Source: Lineus longissimus
Lineage: Eukaryota; Nemertea; Pilidiophora; Heteronemertea; Lineidae
Assembly: GCF_910592395.1 (NCBI RefSeq)
Contig: NC_088323.1
Coordinates: 4,278,001-4,342,000 of the forward strand
Reading direction: 5' to 3'
Length of the DNA stretch: 64,000 nucleotides
In this document: positions 59,985-64,000 of the stretch, piece by piece
How the letters are laid out: every line of letters begins with the position of its first letter
Numbering within the stretch: the stretch's first letter is position 1
Program-made: the position numbers and the translations under genes
The notes under the pieces: model-generated
Seen by the model: the letters and a program-made list of their open reading frames with translations, nothing else
Database searches by the model: none
Told to the model about the DNA's origin: nothing

Positions 59985-61869
59985 ATGGACCGGAGTGCCT
60001 TAACACCAATATTCCTCGCGACTCTCGCAGTTGTCTTACTCGGCAGGAGCTGCTTCGGCGATGAACATGCACACCAACTCGGCAATATGGCGGATATAAA
60101 AGATACTGAGTGAGTATACAAGACGAGATGACACCACTCTTTGACTGTGCATGAGGTTTTGAGGGAACCAGCTATCAATTAAGGGAAGCAATTTTATTTT
60201 GACTTGTAGTGGAAAACAAGTTCCCAAACCGAATATTAGATTTATCTTTGCTTCCACAATCTTAGTCTTTATCAATTCTTGGTTCTGGTAATTGCATATG
60301 GACATTCACCTGATGTACATTTACGGCACTGTTTCGTCATAATATCCACCAGTATACATGTATATACCAGTAGTTCAATTCTTCAGGCACATGCAGAAAC
60401 ATCTTGATGAGGAGGGCGTAAAGGCAAATGCAAAAGATATGTCAGTGGATGAAGAGATCTTCTATTATTTTACGTAAGTCACGGAATTTGACTGTATCAC
60501 TAACATTTTATAGAGGAGCGCACTGACAGAGATCTGTCATCTTCACATGTTATTTGTTGGTTATATCCAACCTCACAGCGAAGAATATTCAAACCCGAAA
60601 AATGCTTGGGGCTGATGATGTTTCTTCATTTTGAGCAAAAAATGGACTCAAGAAATATTTTTATTCTTCAGAGTTGAATTTTTTCATAAATTCAAAATTC
60701 TTAAAAATTTTCAAAGCCAAACATGTTTGGGGCTGATGATGTTTCTTCATTTTGAAAAAAATGAGTAGAAAAAAAAAGGGAAAAATATCTTTGGATTCAG
60801 AAATTTTTCCATCCTTCTGATTCTGAAAAATACATGTATTCAAAGCCAATTTTTTTCGGGGCTGGTGAAGTTTCTTGATTTTGAGCAGAAAAAAACAGGT
60901 GAAAAAATATTTGAATTCTTTTGTAATCTTCCACTTTGTTTTCTAGACTTCACGATTTCGACAATAGCAGCACAATTGATGGTCTTGAGATATATCAGGC
61001 TCGTTTACACACGCTGGCCGCGGATGAGAAAGCGGAAATTAACCAAACGTTCAAAGATAAAGCTGCCGGTGAGTTGATTAATTCGGACCCCTAAACCTTG
61101 ATATTATCATGAACAACGCACAGCGAAAAAAAATTATTTGAAGGAATACGGGCAGAGACCTGTATTCATCCACGACCGGAAGAGTCACATAGAGCTTATC
61201 AAAATGTCAAGTTGTGGTAAATACATGGCTGGGATGGACCAAAGTGGAATTAATTCTCAATCTGTGGTTGATTCTTAATCTACAGAGTCAGGCCATCACA
61301 GAAATATGCTTTTTTATAATATATTTAAGAAAATGTGGTCTCACTGGTCAGTTTAGAACTTGTACTTTGACAGGGCCATATCAATGCGCCAGTGACGTTT
61401 TGATGGATATGGTGTACGGAAATCTTTTTTTCTCAGGCAATCGGTATTGGAATTTTTAAAAACTTTATTATGCTATTGGCAAAGGGTTCTTCTTGACACA
61501 TATAAAATTTTGTGCAGATTGATTGGTCCAATGAGTACTTTTTTTACCAAAACCTATGCACAACAATGTACACGTAATGTACACATGTTTTAATAGAGGA
61601 CTCTGGCCATACCATAGGTATATTAGCACTCCGGGTAGTACTTGCAATTGATGTGCAAAACAAAGGAGATACTTCGGAACTATTTCAGCACTTTTTCAAA
61701 CAAGTGGCTGACCGAATGACGTCGCCATTATCCCTTTAGTGAAGTTGATTTTTACAATTCTTTGTTTTCAGCGGACGTCGACTCTACTTTGAAAAAATAT
61801 GACCAAAATAACGACGGTCACCTCGATTACGTTGAGTATAAAATAATCTACAATATCCCCACAGAGTAA
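59985..61869 (+). CDS. MCFD2: MCFD2-like secreted EF-hand protein B, 143 aa
   Basis: Tandem paralogue of the gene at 57665, same strand, about 760 bp downstream. Exons 59985-60109, 60387-60473, 60947-61068 and 61772-61869 total 432 nt, i.e. 143 codons plus TAA. Exons 1 and 2 have exactly the same lengths (125 and 87 nt) and phases as in copy A; exon 3 is two codons longer. A signal peptide (LTPIFLATLAVVLLGRSCFG) is followed by HMQKHLDEEGVKANAKDM, EF-hand 1 DFDNSSTIDGLE and EF-hand 2 DQNNDGHLDYVE, both with complete ligand sets. The C-terminus differs from A (IYNIPTE against AYFES). The linker between the EF-hands is the most diverged part (LAADEKAEINQTFKDK), suggesting different partners or cargo. 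Confidence 0.92.
60595..60900. repeat. Three diverged ~120-bp repeats in MCFD2-like B intron 2
   Basis: ggggctgatgatgtttcttc, ttcattttga and an A-rich tail recur at about 60609, 60729 and 60857, an old tandem triplication. Confidence 0.7.
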
Positions 61870-63130
61870 TATTTACTGTTAACGTGAGAGTTTAATCGAA
61901 AACGAAGAATACAAAGCGTATTTCTTGTCTTCATTATTGGTCGACTGATTTGAGTGTTTCAGTGACATCTAAATGTCTAATTAAAATGTTTACCATCGTC
62001 GTGAGGTTTGTCGGAGTATGTCTCAGTACTACACTAACCCTGAATTCTCGGCGCAGTACCAAAATTCACCACTTTCTCTTCTGAAGACGCACGTCTCAGA
62101 ACTGAAAGGACCCGGTGTGAAAGTAAATGTCACCCGGCAAAGTAGTCCTACTGAATAGTTAGATAATCATTCAGGAATTAATAGCAATACCAGGAGGGAC
62201 CACCCCCGCCCCCTCCCAATCTTTTTTCACGGCCTGTGTAGAAGTTTGAAATGTCCTAATGATAGAATGTCGGGGGAACAAAGTATTCTATATTCTAGCG
62301 TGACATTGTCTACTTCTGCACCAGAAAGTTCAACCAGAATGCTCAGTAGATTTGCTCAGTGGAAGACTATACCGACAGAGAGATGCCTGAATTTTATGCG
62401 GGATATTGATTATTATATGTCTATCAGGATCCCAAAACACTCATGATAAATTCATCCACCTATCGCGTGTGATTGAGTGCCAGATGTTTGACTCCAGATC
62501 AAGCAATACGTACACGTCAAATGATGTATGTACATATGATACTGAAACAATTAATATGTCACACGTAAGCCCTCTGTATTGTATTTATAAATACCATATG
62601 CACTGGGAACGTGATAGACTTAATCGAAAATAGAAGAAATGGAATGAAGAGGCAAAGTTTGGTTTTTCTCTTGTCAACCCGAACGGTGTAAACAACCGAG
62701 GACCTAGAGTGATCAGTTACTTCCAGCCATAAGTTAACGGTATAACACATCCTGAGAGTGTCAGGTGTTCTTAGCGCTAGATCCTACGTCCCGCACACAA
62801 ACCCCTGAGGTCATTCGCGGCGATTTGTGGAGTGCCCAGCGCAGCAGCGAAAGCGCCCAAAAAGGAGTCTGCTCACAAGTCGTGTAAGAGAATGTTTCAA
62901 ATAAGGAAAACATCCGGGACTTTCCTCGGCATCGGCCTTGTAACGCGCATTTCTATTGGTCGGCTATCTATATCGACCTGGGTGTTCCCCGAGAAATTCG
63001 GGCTGTTCTCGCAAGTGACCTTTCCCTCCGCAAATTGAGAAACTGTCATTATATACGCTCTTAACAGCGTTTATCAACTGTTTTTTACTTACAATGAGAT
63101 AACAATAACGGAGTAACAGAAAACCAATAC
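61870..63130. other. No gene recognised between MCFD2-like B and the M6PR-like gene
   Basis: Contains the presumed 3' UTR of MCFD2-like B (ATTAAA at 61980-61985). The frame at 62832 (MPSAAAKAPKKESAHKSCK) has no supporting signals. Confidence 0.4.
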
Positions 63131-63132
63131 AT

Positions 63133-63138
63133 TTTATT
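63133..63138 (-). terminator. Poly(A) signal of the M6PR-like gene
   Basis: AATAAA on the minus strand, about 350 nt after the stop. Confidence 0.45.
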
Positions 63139-63485
63139 TTCTTACAAAAATCGTGAATAATTAATCAAGAAGAATATCTTATACAGTTGGTATGCACAAC
63201 TGATATACCAGCCTTCTAACTTCCCTGAACGCCGCGAATGACCTTAGGAGTTTTTGTGGTGAGAGAGCAACGAATCCTAAAATTTCTGATATTCTCAGGA
63301 TGGTATAACATGTATTTAAGCGTGAGATGGATTGATAAAGTGATACATGTATGCTGGGTTTTTGCATTTACGTTCAACCAAGAGTGGTTGCACTCAAGTT
63401 GAGAAGGCCCCCTCACAGTGAGCCTCTGCATGTATCAGCGGTGTATATACTGCAGAGGTCTTGACAATTAATCGACCAACGTACG

Positions 63486-63672
63486 TTATAGTTTGCTATA
63501 TTCGCCGCCTTTTCTGCAAGGTGATATAATGAAACAAGTTCCATCTTTTATCAAAGCCGGAAAATCCTTCCAGAAAGTCTGGTTTGGGAACAGCTCGAAT
63601 CCACTGGCGCCCACCCGGAACTTCATGAAGAGGATTCCACCTACGATGTATACAACGATGAAGACGACGAGC
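63486..63672 (-). CDS. M6PR: Cation-dependent mannose-6-phosphate-receptor-like protein, last exon only
   Basis: Type I membrane receptor of the CD-MPR/Atg27 (MRH-domain) kind, which sorts lysosomal enzymes between the Golgi and endosomes. On the minus strand an acceptor (TTATTGCAG) opens an exon reading LVVFIVVYIVGGILFMKF, the transmembrane helix. Then comes VGASGFELFPNQTFWKDF, the conserved juxtamembrane motif (G-A-x-G-x-E-x-x-P-x-x-x-F-W), and a short tail DGTCFIISPCRKGGEYSKL with stop at 63486-63488. The luminal ligand-binding domain lies beyond the right edge. The tail lacks the usual acidic dileucine sorting signal; YSKL is instead a YxxPhi-type tyrosine motif at the very C-terminus. 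AATAAA on this strand at 63133-63138 would give a 3' UTR of about 350 nt. Confidence 0.7.
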
Positions 63673-64000
63673 CTGCAATAAAGTGAAGGGAATTAGGAAC
63701 GTGACACCAAACGATCGCGTTGAAGCAGAAGCATATATTTTTATGTATTTTTATGTGCATAAAAAAGCTTCCCAGGGTACTGGCACATTTGCCCTGCGGT
63801 AACCTGATGACCTGATCAAGTCGCCCCCGCCGCTCGATTTTGCCCAAATTGGTAAATAAAGTCGCCATTTGTTTTACAATTGCCAACTACTGCAAATGTA
63901 AATGCCGTATTCAAGGAAGGTCGTGTCCAATATTTTGCCGTTATTTCTTCATGACTGACTCGTGGGGAGTGACATGAAAGTGGCGTGCTCGTACAGTACA

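Noticed and set aside
62832-63038. Plus-strand basic frame starting MPSAAAKAPKKESAHKSCK
   Set aside because: No splice or promoter support and no recognised protein; probably chance.

Overview
The window is eukaryotic nuclear DNA: AT-rich, mostly non-coding, with short exons, GT-AG introns, TATA boxes, AATAAA signals and many small mobile-element remnants. Gene content points to a marine invertebrate. A pigment-dispersing factor (PDF/PDH/cerebrin)-type neuropeptide precursor, a family best known in protostomes, favours a lophotrochozoan (brachiopod, phoronid, mollusc or annelid kind of animal). That assignment is inference; no species marker is present.

Layout. 1-9.1 kb: minus-strand TRPA1-type ankyrin/TRP channel; 20 constitutive exons plus a cluster of in-frame micro-exon candidates, with the C-terminal end beyond the left edge. 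12.0-13.9 kb: minus-strand acyl-CoA-binding protein. 15.6-16.0 kb: plus-strand dynein light chain LC8. 17.0-17.4 kb: 61-bp minisatellite. 17.8-25.9 kb: an 18-exon plus-strand gene for a secreted, very Lys/Arg-rich, Cys-containing protein. It is built from a tandemly repeated two-exon unit, and I do not recognise a family. 27.3-28.4 kb: minus-strand PDF-type neuropeptide precursor. 29.6-32.4 kb: decayed PIF/Harbinger transposon with terminal inverted repeats and a broken transposase. 35-36 kb: two promoter-like E-box/CRE/TATA clusters. 37.0-39.8 kb: METTL27-like methyltransferase. 40-46.9 kb: gene-poor, with one minus-strand CRE+TATA+donor module at 42.2 kb. 47.0-47.7 kb: single-coding-exon four-TM protein. 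48-57.6 kb: gene-poor, with a LINE 3' remnant, a tRNA-derived SINE, fold-back hairpins and a second minus-strand TATA/donor module. 57.7-61.9 kb: two tandem MCFD2-like secreted EF-hand genes. 63.5-63.7 kb: last exon of a minus-strand cation-dependent mannose-6-phosphate-receptor-like gene that continues past the right edge.

The genes are individually regulated eukaryotic loci and form no operon. The two EF-hand genes are a recent tandem pair; the basic-protein gene is an internal-duplication story; PDF and TRPA1 are nervous-system genes. All multi-exon models were joined by hand. In every complete model the coding lengths sum to an exact reading frame, which is the main support for the intron boundaries.
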